From: Methanobacterium sp.
GTDB lineage: Archaea; Methanobacteriota; Methanobacteria; Methanobacteriales; Methanobacteriaceae
DNA: 18,367 bases
Reading direction: 5' to 3'
NCBI GenBank assembly: GCA_019084405.1
Contig: JAHRFX010000013.1
Location: 1-18,367, forward strand
The position numbers and the translations under genes are program-made. The notes beneath the pieces are model-generated. The model ran no database searches and was not told the DNA's origin. It saw only the letters and a list, made by a program, of their open reading frames with translations. Positions 7,616 through 15,580 of this stretch are shown here, one piece after another (positions within the stretch are counted from its first letter, which is position 1; every line of letters begins with the position of its first letter).

Positions 7616-9166
7616 TTATTTGTACTCTAAAATGGTTTTTCTTAACTCTCTTTCAGTCTCAGCCATGATATCTATCTTTTCAAAATCCACAGCATTATCT
7701 CGTAGACTTTCAGCCAATTGGGTGGGTGTTATAGTATCATCCAGGTCTATAATAATTGAATTTGATTCAAAGGAAATTAATCCTCTAGTATCAGTGGAAA
7801 GGACATCATAGGCTTTATCAATATCCCGGGTTATAATGCGAAAGGTTCTGATTTTTTTGGTAACCTGTGTTATGTCAATATCCATACGCTGCAAGGCAAT
7901 CAATACATGTTTATTGAGAGCATCTTCCAGGACCTGTATATCCACCTTGTTTTTATTCATGGAAATACGAGCCGCCTGACATATTTGAGCAATATCACGG
8001 GCATGGGCATAACTGGGCTGTAAACCCTCCCCACCCTCTTTCACCTTGGTATATACCTTTTCAAATCTCTCCAGAACTTCATCATCATAGTTTTCTTTTA
8101 GTAAATCAAGATTCCTTTTAAATACTGTGGAAACATTCTGCACTGGAGGATTACGCAGGAAAATATGTAAAGGAGCTCTTCTAAGGTGGGCCTCATCCAT
8201 AATACTAACATCCAGGTTGGTGGAAAAAGCAGGAATAAAATGGCTGAATACCACTACCGGAACTCCCCTTACATAAATCATATCCTTCTTATTTTCCATG
8301 GGTACTATGAGTCGGTTTAAAATTATTTTGTGGTCATCTCTTTGCCTTCCCAAATCATCTACCAGCAGTATTCCTCCATTAGCTTTAATCATGGGGGATG
8401 TTTCATATACTCCCTTATTAGGGTCGTATATGGTTTCTAATTTATTCAGATTCAGTTCAGCTCCAGTAAAAACAAATGGGGCGTAAATTTTAACCCATCT
8501 TGGATCTGCAGGTTGTTCAGGGCATTTTCTGTGAAAATCAGGGTCATATAATTGTATGATTCTACTTCCAAATTCAATAAATTTAGGTATGATTAGGGGA
8601 GGTAGTAAATCAGAGGTCTTACTGACAATAAATGTTTTTCCCGTACCGGGAGAACCATATATAAAAATACCTTTTCCAATAGTGCAGGATTCTATAAGGC
8701 ATTCTTTAGCATAATCAAGTCCTATCACATCGTGGAATGTCTTTTCAACTATATCTTCTGGAATTTCAACTGGATGCCGTCCTTTCATTTGGCATTCCAT
8801 TATTTCCCAGTAAAAATCATAGGAAACTGGTGCCAGGCCCATATAGGGATTTTCTTCCACTATTCTCTTTGTTTTTTCCCTTCCTTTTTTGGTAATGGTA
8901 TAATCTATACTGGAAAATAGGAAACTACCTCCTACCTGGGCACAAAGGCCGTCTTGCTCCATTTTACGGAGAATTTCTTCTAAAATATCCCAGTGTATGC
9001 CTGTAACTTCATTTAATTTTTTAGTTTGCACGGTCCCATAGCTAGAAATGATCTTCAGAATCAAATCTCGAACAAACACTTCGGATAATCTAAGTTCTTC
9101 CAGGGTTTTAGGCTGTCTAAGTCGCCTGATAATTATTTCCATTTGCTCATTGTGATAGTAATTCAT
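7616..9166 (-). CDS. Winged-helix AAA-type ATPase
   Basis: A 516-residue soluble protein. Residues 25-105 form a winged helix (VQTKKLNEVTGIHWDILEEI followed by the wing SFLFSSIDYTITKKGREK). The P-loop is GSPGTGKT (171-178) and Walker B is GILLVDD (265-271), followed by LGRQRDDHKIILNRLI. A further conserved stretch, SHFIPAFSTNLDVS, looks like the sensor region. The C-terminal 130 residues would be the helical lid and an extra domain. It resembles a broad archaeal and bacterial family of AAA ATPases without an agreed function. The ATG has AGGGG seven bases upstream and a TATA box 36-43 bases upstream. The downstream coiled-coil membrane protein is its likely partner. Confidence 0.82.
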   Translation of the reverse strand: MNYYHNEQMEIIIRRLRQPKTLEELRLSEVFVRDLILKIISSYGTVQTKKLNEVTGIHWDILEEILRKMEQDGLCAQVGGSFLFSSIDYTITKKGREKTKRIVEENPYMGLAPVSYDFYWEIMECQMKGRHPVEIPEDIVEKTFHDVIGLDYAKECLIESCTIGKGIFIYGSPGTGKTFIVSKTSDLLPPLIIPKFIEFGSRIIQLYDPDFHRKCPEQPADPRWVKIYAPFVFTGAELNLNKLETIYDPNKGVYETSPMIKANGGILLVDDLGRQRDDHKIILNRLIVPMENKKDMIYVRGVPVVVFSHFIPAFSTNLDVSIMDEAHLRRAPLHIFLRNPPVQNVSTVFKRNLDLLKENYDDEVLERFEKVYTKVKEGGEGLQPSYAHARDIAQICQAARISMNKNKVDIQVLEDALNKHVLIALQRMDIDITQVTKKIRTFRIITRDIDKAYDVLSTDTRGLISFESNSIIIDLDDTITPTQLAESLRDNAVDFEKIDIMAETERELRKTILEYK

Positions 9167-9201
9167 AAATTTACCCCTAAAATTTTTATTTTGGAAATGG
9201 A

Positions 9202-9209
9202 CATATAAA
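9202..9209 (-). promoter_or_regulatory. TATA box of the ATPase gene
   Basis: The minus-strand reading is TTTATATG, an AT-rich archaeal TATA box with its 3' end 36 bases before the ATG at 9166. The expected transcript start falls about 10-15 bases before the ATG. Confidence 0.55.
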
Positions 9210-9264
9210 TTTAATTTAATGCTGGGGGTGATGGAAATTTTATTAAATCATTCCATGAAATAAT

Positions 9265-9945
9265 TTATAAAATTTTATCTACTTCACTTATATCAGAAAT
9301 AACCTTTACATCCAGCTTTTCTTTTTCAATATACTCTGCTTCTTCAGGGGTGAGCTTACAATTTACCAGAATAGCAGACATACCTGCATTAACCGCACCC
9401 ATCATGTCTTCTGAAAATTTGTTACCAATCATAATTGATTTTTCAGGAGTGCAACCCATACGGCTTAAGGCTACTTCAAAAATACGATGATGCGGTTTTT
9501 CAAAACCAATTTCATCTGAGGTTACCACTTCATCAAAAAAATGGTGGATACCCAGACGGATTAATTTTTCCCATTGTTTTATGGTTATACCATTAGAAAT
9601 AACAGCCAGCTGGTAACCTTTACTTTTGAGGTTTATCAGGGTGGAGGTGGTTCGGGGAAATGGTCTAAGTAAAGCAAATTTAACATTATGGTAATTAATC
9701 ATTCCCAGAGCAATTAAAAGAGGCTTTTCCTCTCCAAAAACAGTTTTAGTTAAAACATTGAAATGTTTATCATAATTAGATCCTTTTTGAGCAATAATTT
9801 CTCTTAAAAGTTTATATGCTTCGGTAGAATCAAGGGGTAAACCTGCATCTATCATCATATTTAAAGCTGCCTTTCGGGCCAGCTTGGCAAAACCAGAAGT
9901 ATCATAAAGAGTATCATCAATATCGAAAAAAACTGCCTTGATCAT
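9265..9945 (-). CDS. HAD-superfamily hydrolase
   Basis: About 226 residues with all four HAD motifs in order: I, FFDIDDT with the nucleophile and acid Asp pair (D8, D10); II, VISNG; III, Lys in FEKPHHRIF; IV, MIGNKFSEDMMGA. The helical cap between motifs I and II is of the phosphoglycolate-phosphatase-like C1 type, and the length fits the archaeal TIGR02253-like group. The substrate cannot be told from sequence. ATG 9945 is chosen because GGTGGGG stands just upstream; an upstream GTG at 9969 would add eight residues without a clear ribosome binding site. It has its own AT-rich upstream region (9970-10092), so it may be transcribed separately from polB2. Confidence 0.85.
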   Translation of the reverse strand: MIKAVFFDIDDTLYDTSGFAKLARKAALNMMIDAGLPLDSTEAYKLLREIIAQKGSNYDKHFNVLTKTVFGEEKPLLIALGMINYHNVKFALLRPFPRTTSTLINLKSKGYQLAVISNGITIKQWEKLIRLGIHHFFDEVVTSDEIGFEKPHHRIFEVALSRMGCTPEKSIMIGNKFSEDMMGAVNAGMSAILVNCKLTPEEAEYIEKEKLDVKVISDISEVDKIL

Positions 9946-10092
9946 AATCCCCACCTGAATGATTGCCACACAATCAATTTTATTTTTTAATGTTTACTTA
10001 TTAACTATCGAATTTCTCCAACAATTAAATGAAATATATTATACTCTTAAATGGGACACTATAAAAATTTATCTAAAAAAATATTAATAGAA

Positions 10093-10758
10093 TTAAAAAA
10101 AAGCATCTAAACTACTTTGCTGTTCATCACGGGATAATTCTAAAATTTCATCACTGGAATAGCCCAGTGAACTCATTATTCTTGAAACAGCAGGTAGAAC
10201 TTGATTTTCGATGTAATAGTCAGGGTCGTATTCTTTACCTTCTATATCTTCCAGGGGTTCTGCCCTTTGACTTATAGAATTTTTACCCTTTACTATTACA
10301 TAACGCATAATGGAGCCCCGTTCTATGTTTCTACCCTGGGCCAGTGATTTTTGGGCAGCAACTACATGGGGACCAATTTGTTTATATTCATTCAAATTTT
10401 TGGTGATCTGGGTATGGATAACCAGATCCTCCATTTTAATCTGGCCTTTTTTAATATCCTTAATGGCACTTTTTATGATTTCTTTAGCTTTATCTGGAGA
10501 ACCGTCCTTTAAAATAGCCATAAGTATATTTTGCTGAGTTTTTTTAGCAATATTGGCCCAGTCCCGCCGTACCAGCTCCAGGCCTTTTACCACTATATTT
10601 CCATCCTCCAGAAGAGCGTATCTTTTCTTGGTAACAAAGAACCCTCTACTATAGAAACCCTCATATTCCAGTTCCATACCTTTCGGTAAGTCAGGGTTAA
10701 TATATTCTAAAAATTTAGAAACCTGAACTTTAATTTCAGATTCTAATTCACTCTGCAA
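10093..10758 (-). CDS. polB2: DNA polymerase B small subunit PolB2 (split C-terminal part)
   Basis: 221 residues corresponding only to the C-terminal part of an archaeal family B polymerase. By recall of Pfu polymerase, it begins just after the DTDG motif C. It carries ELEYEGFYSRGFFVTKKRYA (residues 29-48, KKRY at 44-47), GLELVRRDWA (58-67), the thumb region with the QIGPHVVAAQK segment, and YYIENQVLPAV. It ends in a PCNA-binding PIP box, Q214-S-S-L-D-A-F-F221. No exonuclease domain or polymerase motifs A to C are present. The catalytic partner PolB1 must be encoded elsewhere. Split PolB is known in Methanothermobacter (MTH1208 and MTH208). The start is TTG at 10758, directly after an in-frame stop, with GGTG upstream; the gene overlaps the S8e end by 11 bases. 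Confidence 0.94.
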   Translation of the reverse strand: MQSELESEIKVQVSKFLEYINPDLPKGMELEYEGFYSRGFFVTKKRYALLEDGNIVVKGLELVRRDWANIAKKTQQNILMAILKDGSPDKAKEIIKSAIKDIKKGQIKMEDLVIHTQITKNLNEYKQIGPHVVAAQKSLAQGRNIERGSIMRYVIVKGKNSISQRAEPLEDIEGKEYDPDYYIENQVLPAVSRIMSSLGYSSDEILELSRDEQQSSLDAFF

Positions 10759-11131
10759 TCAGCACACCATTTATTACACCGTCTTGACCAGGTCGGGAAG
10801 TTACACGAACCTTACCAGAGCTGGTTTCAACTACTGCACCTTTTGTAATTATATTACGCCTGACAAAGTTAGGATTAGCCAGGTTTTCAACAACATTTAA
10901 AATTTCAGCTACTTCCACCTTATTGGTTTCAGGATTAACTACATTAATCTTGGTATCAGTTGCTAACCGAACTTTTAAATTTCCGCCCTGAGTTCTGATT
11001 TTTCGGATTCTCTTAGGACCTATTTTAGTTTCTGCAGCTTCTCTTCCCAGTTCACATTTCTTCTTACCGCGGTTCATTTTTGCTCTTCCGCCGGTAGGTT
11101 TTTTCATAGATTTACCTTGCCATATAGCCAT
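10748..11131 (-). CDS. rps8e: 30S ribosomal protein S8e
   Basis: 127 residues, the usual size for archaeal S8e. It opens with MAIWQGKSMKKPTGGR and the basic RAKMNRGKKKCELGREAAET, continues with the KIGPKRIRKIRTQGGNLKVRL strand region, and ends in the GAVVETSSGKVRVTSRPGQDGVINGVL fold typical of S8e. It is a small-subunit component found in archaea and eukaryotes. The ATG is preceded by AAGGTGA. The gene is first in an operon with polB2; the 11-base overlap suggests coupled translation and ties replication protein output to ribosome synthesis. Confidence 0.96.
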   Translation of the reverse strand: MAIWQGKSMKKPTGGRAKMNRGKKKCELGREAAETKIGPKRIRKIRTQGGNLKVRLATDTKINVVNPETNKVEVAEILNVVENLANPNFVRRNIITKGAVVETSSGKVRVTSRPGQDGVINGVLIAE

Positions 11132-11194
11132 TATTTCACCTTGTTAGTTTAATTATATAATTTAACCCATACCTGATAGGTTAATGGAACCTAG

Positions 11195-11202
11195 ATATAA
11201 AA
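11195..11202 (-). promoter_or_regulatory. TATA box of rps8e-polB2
   Basis: On the minus strand it reads TTTTATAT, with its 3' end 64 bases before the S8e start. The inverted repeat TAGGTT-N5-AACCTA (11177-11193) lies just downstream, overlapping the expected transcription start. Whether a regulator binds it is unknown. Confidence 0.5.
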
Positions 11203-11517
11203 TTAAGATTCCAAAATCAGTAAAAAACTGAATTTAAAGCACAACGAAATTAAATATTTATGTACTAACTATTCATTAGTCATCAGGCTTTAAAAAGATT
11301 TTGTTTATTCTCAAATTTAATAGTTACTAATTTCTATCTTATTAACCATTTTAAGATAGTTCTTAAATCAAAACTTGAGATTAATCTAATAATATTCTGC
11401 TTACATCATATTTAAATATATTAAATTGTAATGATGAATTAGATAAAATTAATTTATAATAAATTATTTTTAAAATTTTTTTTAAAAAAACAACTATTAA
11501 CAATAACAGGTGTAGCA
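11203..11517. other. Divergent intergenic region between rps8e and hypE
   Basis: About 315 bases of very AT-rich sequence without an open frame of note. It holds the outward promoters of both flanking genes. TATA-like runs facing hypE occur near 11410 (TTTAAATATA) and 11452 (TTTATAAT); I cannot tell which is used. No hairpin or RNA gene stands out. Confidence 0.4.
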
Positions 11518-12528
11518 ATGAAGATAGGGATGTCTCACGGTGCTGGCGGAGAAGTAATGCAGAATCTGATTTCAGATATAATACTCAAAAACATTAAAAA
11601 CAAGAGAGTAAATGGTGGAGTAGGTTTAGATGACCTGGATGACGGTGCATCCATACCTTTAGGGGACCTGGAAATAGTCATAAGTACCGATGGACATACG
11701 GTGGACCCTTTATTTTTTCCAGGTGGTGACATTGGTAAACTGTCTATTGCCGGTACGGTAAATGATATAGCGGTTATGGGTGCTAAACCTCTGGCCATTG
11801 CTAATGGAATGGTTATTAGGGAAGGTTTTCCTGCTGATGATCTGGAGACCATTGTAAAATCCATGGATGCTGTTTGCCAGGAAGCCGGAGTTTCCATAAT
11901 CACTGGTGATACCAAGGTTATGGAACAGGGTAAACTGGACCAGATGATTATAACCACGACGGGTATTGGAGTGGTAAATAAAGGAAAAATTAAAAGAGAC
12001 TCTTCTTTAAATGTAGGGGATAAAATAATCCTATCTGGAAGTGTAGGTGACCATGGAATGGCCCTAATGTCCTACAGGGAAGGCTTCGGATTTGACACCG
12101 ATCTTCAATCAGATGTGGCCCCTATCTGGGAAATTGTGGAAACAGCACTGGCCATAGGTGGAGTGACCTCCATGAAAGATCCCACCAGAGGTGGCCTGGC
12201 CAATGCATTAAATGAGATAGCTAATAAATCCGGAGTAGGTTTGCTGGTTGAAGAAGATAAAATTCCTCTAAAAGAACCAGTAATTGCTGTTTCAGAAATG
12301 TTAGGAATAGACCCTTATGAAGTTGCCAATGAGGGAAAGGTAATTATGGGGGTTGAAATAGAACTGGCTGATGAAACCCTGAATGCTATTAAAAAGACCA
12401 AATACGGCGCTGAAGCACAAATTATCGGGGAAGTGACTGAAGATAACCATGTTATTTTAGAAACTTCTTTAGGGGGAAAAAGGATTTTAGAAGCACCTAT
12501 AGCAGATCCAGTGCCTAGAGTATGCTAA
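11518..12528 (+). CDS. hypE: Hydrogenase maturation protein HypE
   Basis: 336 residues of the AIR synthase-like (PurM) fold. Visible signatures are the N-terminal SHGAGGEVMQNLI, STDGHTVDPLFFPGGDIGKLSIAGTVNDIAVMGAKP, the TGDTKVM segment, and DPTRGGLANALNEIA. The chain ends exactly in PRVC, the conserved C-terminal PR-x-C whose Cys (C336) receives the carbamoyl group from HypF and is dehydrated to thiocyanate for the cyanide ligands of the [NiFe] site. The complete tail indicates a working protein. Methanogens need it for their several [NiFe] hydrogenases. ATG 11518 follows GGTG. It lies alone; other hyp genes are not in the window. Confidence 0.96.
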   Translation: MKIGMSHGAGGEVMQNLISDIILKNIKNKRVNGGVGLDDLDDGASIPLGDLEIVISTDGHTVDPLFFPGGDIGKLSIAGTVNDIAVMGAKPLAIANGMVIREGFPADDLETIVKSMDAVCQEAGVSIITGDTKVMEQGKLDQMIITTTGIGVVNKGKIKRDSSLNVGDKIILSGSVGDHGMALMSYREGFGFDTDLQSDVAPIWEIVETALAIGGVTSMKDPTRGGLANALNEIANKSGVGLLVEEDKIPLKEPVIAVSEMLGIDPYEVANEGKVIMGVEIELADETLNAIKKTKYGAEAQIIGEVTEDNHVILETSLGGKRILEAPIADPVPRVC

Positions 12529-12620
12529 AAATTATTATTTAGCAAATTTTAAATACTCCTTTTAGTAATAATTTCCATATCAATCTTTTTATTATATTAA
12601 TACATTTGGAAGGGGTTATA

Positions 12621-13031
12621 ATGGAAACTATAACTAAAAAAAGAATTTTAGCTTTTATTCTGGACTTTTTAGTAATCACATTTTTTATATGGATTCTCAA
12701 CCCAGTTATCTACCCTCTGGTTATCGTTACCGGGATTTATGGAATCTTTAACTATAATCTGGTTTTCCTGGCAATTGTTATCATGGCTTATTTTACTTAT
12801 CTGGAGAAATCTAAAACCAGCACCCTGGGAAAAAGTATCATGGGAATTCACGTAGAAGCTGAACAGGGTGAATTAACCTACCATAAAACATTTATTCGCA
12901 ATTTATCTAAAATATTATGGTTCCCTTTAGTTCTGGATTTGATAGGGGGACTTTTATTAAAAAATGGCTATATTAGACTTCTAGATAAATATGCTAAAAC
13001 AAAAGTAGTTTTATCTATGGATAAACATTAA
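12621..13031 (+). CDS. RDD-family membrane protein
   Basis: About 136 residues with three or four hydrophobic segments. Family features are the basic N-terminus running into the first membrane helix with an Asp inside (KKRILAFILDFLVITFFI), the later LGKSIMGIHV motif after the second helix, and the final FIRNLSKILWFPLVLD helix. RDD proteins are of mostly unknown function; some have been linked to ion or proton antiport. The ATG at 12621 has AAGGGG nine bases before it, which is better than an in-frame TTG at 12606. It follows hypE by about 90 AT-rich bases holding a weak AT-only inverted repeat (12529-12537 with 12566-12574). Confidence 0.75.
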   Translation: METITKKRILAFILDFLVITFFIWILNPVIYPLVIVTGIYGIFNYNLVFLAIVIMAYFTYLEKSKTSTLGKSIMGIHVEAEQGELTYHKTFIRNLSKILWFPLVLDLIGGLLLKNGYIRLLDKYAKTKVVLSMDKH

Positions 13032-13153
13032 TATTTATTATTTTTACTTTTTATCTCTTGAATTTAACTAAATTTTTTTATTTTTTTATAACCTATCCTT
13101 TTTGACATCTATTAAACTTTTTTTTTAGAATTTGATAAATTAAATAGCAGAAT

Positions 13154-13161
13154 TTTATATA
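13154..13161 (+). promoter_or_regulatory. TATA box of the DUF5654 gene
   Basis: TTTATATA matches the archaeal consensus, with A/T-rich flanks. It sits 52 bases before the ATG at 13213 and predicts a start near 13183. Confidence 0.6.
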
Positions 13162-13212
13162 AAGTTCTTAACATAATTTATAACAATTTTAATTATTTTA
13201 AGGGGTGAAAAG

Positions 13213-13476
13213 ATGAAAGGTGAAGTTTCAGAAGTAAAAAGTCAGGTAATGGATACAATTGCAACTTTAGTGACCACGGCTTTTGGTTTAATTGCTGCTT
13301 TAGCCTGGAATGATGCGATTCAAGCATTGATAACTCAATGGTTAGGTGAAACAGATGGCTTAACCGGTCTTCTGATTTATGCAGTTGTGATAACCAGCTT
13401 AGCAGTTGTTGCTACCATATTAATTGCCAGGTTAATTGCCAAACCTGCGGTGCAGGCAGTTAGAATTGTGGAATGA
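13213..13476 (+). CDS. DUF5654-type small membrane protein
   Basis: 87 residues: a short charged N-terminus (MKGEVSEVKSQVMDTIA), a first hydrophobic helix ending in the telling LIAALAWNDAIQAL, a short polar loop, and a second helix (LIYAVVITSLAVVATILIARLI) followed by a basic tail. This two-helix layout with the AWNDAI motif is what I recall for DUF5654, common in methanogens and of unknown function. The start has a strong GGGGTGA site and a consensus TATA box upstream, so the gene looks active. Confidence 0.75.
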   Translation: MKGEVSEVKSQVMDTIATLVTTAFGLIAALAWNDAIQALITQWLGETDGLTGLLIYAVVITSLAVVATILIARLIAKPAVQAVRIVE

Positions 13477-13566
13477 TTTTTTATTCCACTTTTTTATTTA
13501 TTTTCCCGTGGAATGATATTCATGATTGTTGCAAAAATTTTGAAGTCAATTTAATTGAAGGTAGTT

Positions 13567-14326
13567 ATGAAAGCAATAGAGACTATAAACCTGGTAAAAA
13601 AATTTGGTAATCTGACCGCTGTAGATAGGGTGAATCTTAAGGTAGATCAGGGTGAAATATTTGGATTACTAGGACCTAACGGCGCTGGAAAAAGTACATT
13701 CATCTCTATGTTGTGTATTATTTTGAAACCATCATCGGGAACGGCCCGGGTGGAAGGCTATGATATTATTAGTGAGGCAGCAGATGTACGGCGTTTCATA
13801 GGTATAGTCTTCCAGGATCCCAGTATAGATGATAAACTTACGGGAAGGGAGAATATGGAATTACATGCTGATTTATATAATGTCCCCCGTGAGGTGATGC
13901 ACTCCCGTATAGATGAGGTACTGCATTTAGTTGAGTTAGAGGACCGTACTTCAAGCTATGTTAACACTTATTCAGGAGGTATGAGGCGTAGGTTGGAGAT
14001 AGCAAGGAGTCTGATTCATTATCCTAAAGTATTATTCCTGGATGAGCCCACTTTAGGCCTGGATCCACAAAGTCGCGACCATATTTGGGATTATATAATG
14101 GATTTAAAAAAAGGGAGAATATTACCATCATTCTTACCACGCATTACATGGAAGAAGCAGATAAACTCTGTGATAGGATAGCTATTATTGACAGGAGCAG
14201 TATTATTGCCCTGGATACTCCACAAAACCTTAAGAATGAGTTGGGAGGTGAAAATATTATCATAGAGTCCAGTGATAATGATCTTTTAGCTAATAAACTT
14301 TCTGAAGTTGAACTAGCTGATAATAT
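13567..14326 (+). pseudogene. ABC-2 type transporter ATPase, frameshifted and truncated
   Basis: The reading frame from ATG 13567 (GAAGGTAG upstream) encodes a DrrA/CcmA-like ATPase: Walker A GPNGAGKST, Q-loop FQDPS, signature YSGGMRRRLEIARSL and Walker B VLFLDEPTLGLDPQ. At the A7 run (14106-14112) the frame is lost. The next frame continues exactly with RENITIILTTHYMEEADKLCDRIAIID, including the H-loop, up to about 14325, where the sequence changes into an IS630 transposase end. One extra A would restore the frame; a -1 slip on AAA AAA G would do the same. The usual C-terminal region and the partner ABC-2 permease are missing. It is most likely dead, even if the frameshift were a sequencing error. 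Confidence 0.85.
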
Positions 14327-14492
14327 TTTTCCAATAGAACAAGTATGGAGAGCAATAAAGAGAAAAATCTCATCAATAGACTTCAAATGCATAGAAAAAC
14401 TAATTAAAAAACTAAAAAACCTATATTATGTCGAAATAAAACAAAAAACGTATACAGAAAACTGGATAAAAAAATTTATTTTAAAAAGTTAA
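14323..14492 (+). mobile_element. IS630-family transposase, C-terminal remnant
   Basis: About 55 residues are left, starting at PIEQVWRAIKRKI. This is the third DDE motif of IS630-type transposases, where the Glu in NPIE is catalytic. The basic C-terminus follows and ends at a TAA at 14492. The remnant is joined in frame to the broken ABC ATPase. The rest of the transposase is absent here. The right end of the element must lie between 14493 and 14515, before the stop of the convergent regulator gene; I could not identify terminal inverted repeats. Confidence 0.75.
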
Positions 14493-14515
14493 GTCGATTA
14501 CTATATTTTACATGA

Positions 14516-14977
14516 CTACCCTTCTTTTACCTGTGTAATGGGTAAAACTGATTTTTCAATAATTTTCTTTATTTCTGCAGCGCACTTACAGGAACCTTCA
14601 CAGCATCCACAGGATGATGTAGAGTTATCATTTGGTGAAAGAGTGCAGGTGCATCCTTCAACAATATTTTCTATGATTGGTTCAAAATTATGAACTTTAT
14701 TTTCCATAAATTCGTTGTTCATACCTAAAACATCATGGAGTATTTTTTCAGATTTTTCAGACAGTTTACGTCTTCTTATTATATTTCTAGATTCTTCAAA
14801 ACCTTCTGGAGTCAGATAAATTTTATCACTCTCCTGTTCTATTAGTTTTAAATTTTCCAGTTCTTTAACTGCAGATTCATCGTATAATTCTTTTCCCATG
14901 TCATCGCTTTCTTCTAAATATATCCAGTGTATCCATAATTTTTCCAGTATTGCCTCTGCGGCTTCATTTATTTTCAC
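14516..14977 (-). CDS. Divergent DtxR-like regulator with Cys-rich C-terminus
   Basis: 153 residues. The N-terminal 60 residues look like a winged helix (AAEAILEKLWIHWIYLEE ... AVKELENLKLIEQESDKIYLTPEGFEE). RRRKLSEKSEKILHDVLGM resembles the helix leading into the DtxR metal domain. The expected metal motif C-x2-E-H appears altered: by eye H96, E99 and P100 occupy those positions. The tail then has seven cysteines (109, 111, 123, 125, 126, 130, 132) instead of the usual CTLLGHP-CPHG-CC segment. That could bind zinc, iron or an Fe-S cluster. The ATG overlaps the end of the zinc-ribbon gene by 14 bases, so the two form a unit. Its target is unknown; the nearby TTAGGT palindromes are candidates. 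Confidence 0.75.
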   Translation of the reverse strand: MKINEAAEAILEKLWIHWIYLEESDDMGKELYDESAVKELENLKLIEQESDKIYLTPEGFEESRNIIRRRKLSEKSEKILHDVLGMNNEFMENKVHNFEPIIENIVEGCTCTLSPNDNSTSSCGCCEGSCKCAAEIKKIIEKSVLPITQVKEG

Positions 14978-15152
14978 TTTTAATCCTCCGTTTTAAGAAG
15001 TTAACCAGCTTGGATTCCATTTTTAATTCTGGTAGAGTCTCATATCCACAATTAGGGCATTTAATCATTTTATATTTTGATCCCATGCAGCCTTTACAGG
15101 TCTCAGCCTTTTTACTTTCATTAAAAACATGTCCACAAATGTTACATCTCAT
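14964..15152 (-). CDS. Small zinc-ribbon / rubredoxin-like protein
   Basis: 62 residues with three CxxC-type pairs: C3/C6 (MRCNICGHVF), C19/C22 (CKGC) and C32/C35 (CPNCGYE), then a basic helix (KLVNFLKRRIKSENK). The pattern allows one zinc ribbon plus an extra Cys pair. I recall similar small Cys proteins next to feo genes in methanogens, but that is memory, not a search. A GAGGTT site precedes the ATG. It is translated just ahead of, and overlapping, the DtxR-like gene, suggesting the two products work together in metal sensing or iron handling. No clear TATA box or TTAGGT operator was found before it. Confidence 0.7.
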   Translation of the reverse strand: MRCNICGHVFNESKKAETCKGCMGSKYKMIKCPNCGYETLPELKMESKLVNFLKRRIKSENK

Positions 15153-15303
15153 AAAATAACCTCATTGATTTTCTTTTTTGCTACAGTAACAGTTGTTTTT
15201 AACTTTTTTTCAACTTTAGCATGATTTATCTCGATTTTGACTTTTTCTATTTAATCTGTCGCATTTAAAACTGTTATAACTGATAGATTTGAAACTATCA
15301 TTT

Positions 15304-15474
15304 TTAACCAACTGGCAAAACCAAAGCATGTATGAATGGAAATGCCATCAAATATCCAGTGAAATAGGTTAAGGGAATATAAAGTACTCCTAATGCTATG
15401 GATATTATGGCTGTTACCATGATGTCCCTGGTAGTCCAGCCACGATTTATCTGTCTTGAAACTGTTTCTGTCAT
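15304..15474 (-). pseudogene. N-terminal remnant of an ECF transporter S component (YkoE-like)
   Basis: A 56-codon frame starting at ATG 15474 with GAGGTT upstream. The peptide begins MTETVSRQINRGWTTRDIMV, then VTAIISIALGVLYIPLTYF. The W-T-T-R-D-I start followed by a GVLY helix resembles YkoE-type S components (about 190 residues), which bind vitamins or their precursors for ECF transport. The frame ends after the second hydrophobic segment at a TAA, so over two thirds of the protein are missing here. A piece matching the other end of such a protein lies upstream at 15627-15716, in the wrong order. Confidence 0.6.
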
Positions 15475-15580
15475 TTTAAAACCTCTAAATTTGGAACTTA
15501 AATCTATAATATCAATTGAAATTTACGATCTTATACTTGGAAAGGAATAATATCAAAAAGATGAAAAAATGAAATGAAAA

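Noticed and set aside
7593..7811. Plus-strand frame of 72 codons over the ATPase end
   Set aside because: Antisense shadow of the winged-helix ATPase gene without any motif.
11535..11957. Minus-strand open frame of 140 codons
   Set aside because: Fully antisense to hypE, which is intact and has all motifs; no ribosome binding site.
14106..14112. Programmed -1 frameshifting to make a full ABC ATPase
   Set aside because: The slippery sequence fits, but the gene is also cut off and lacks its permease, so decay or sequencing error is more likely than programmed recoding.
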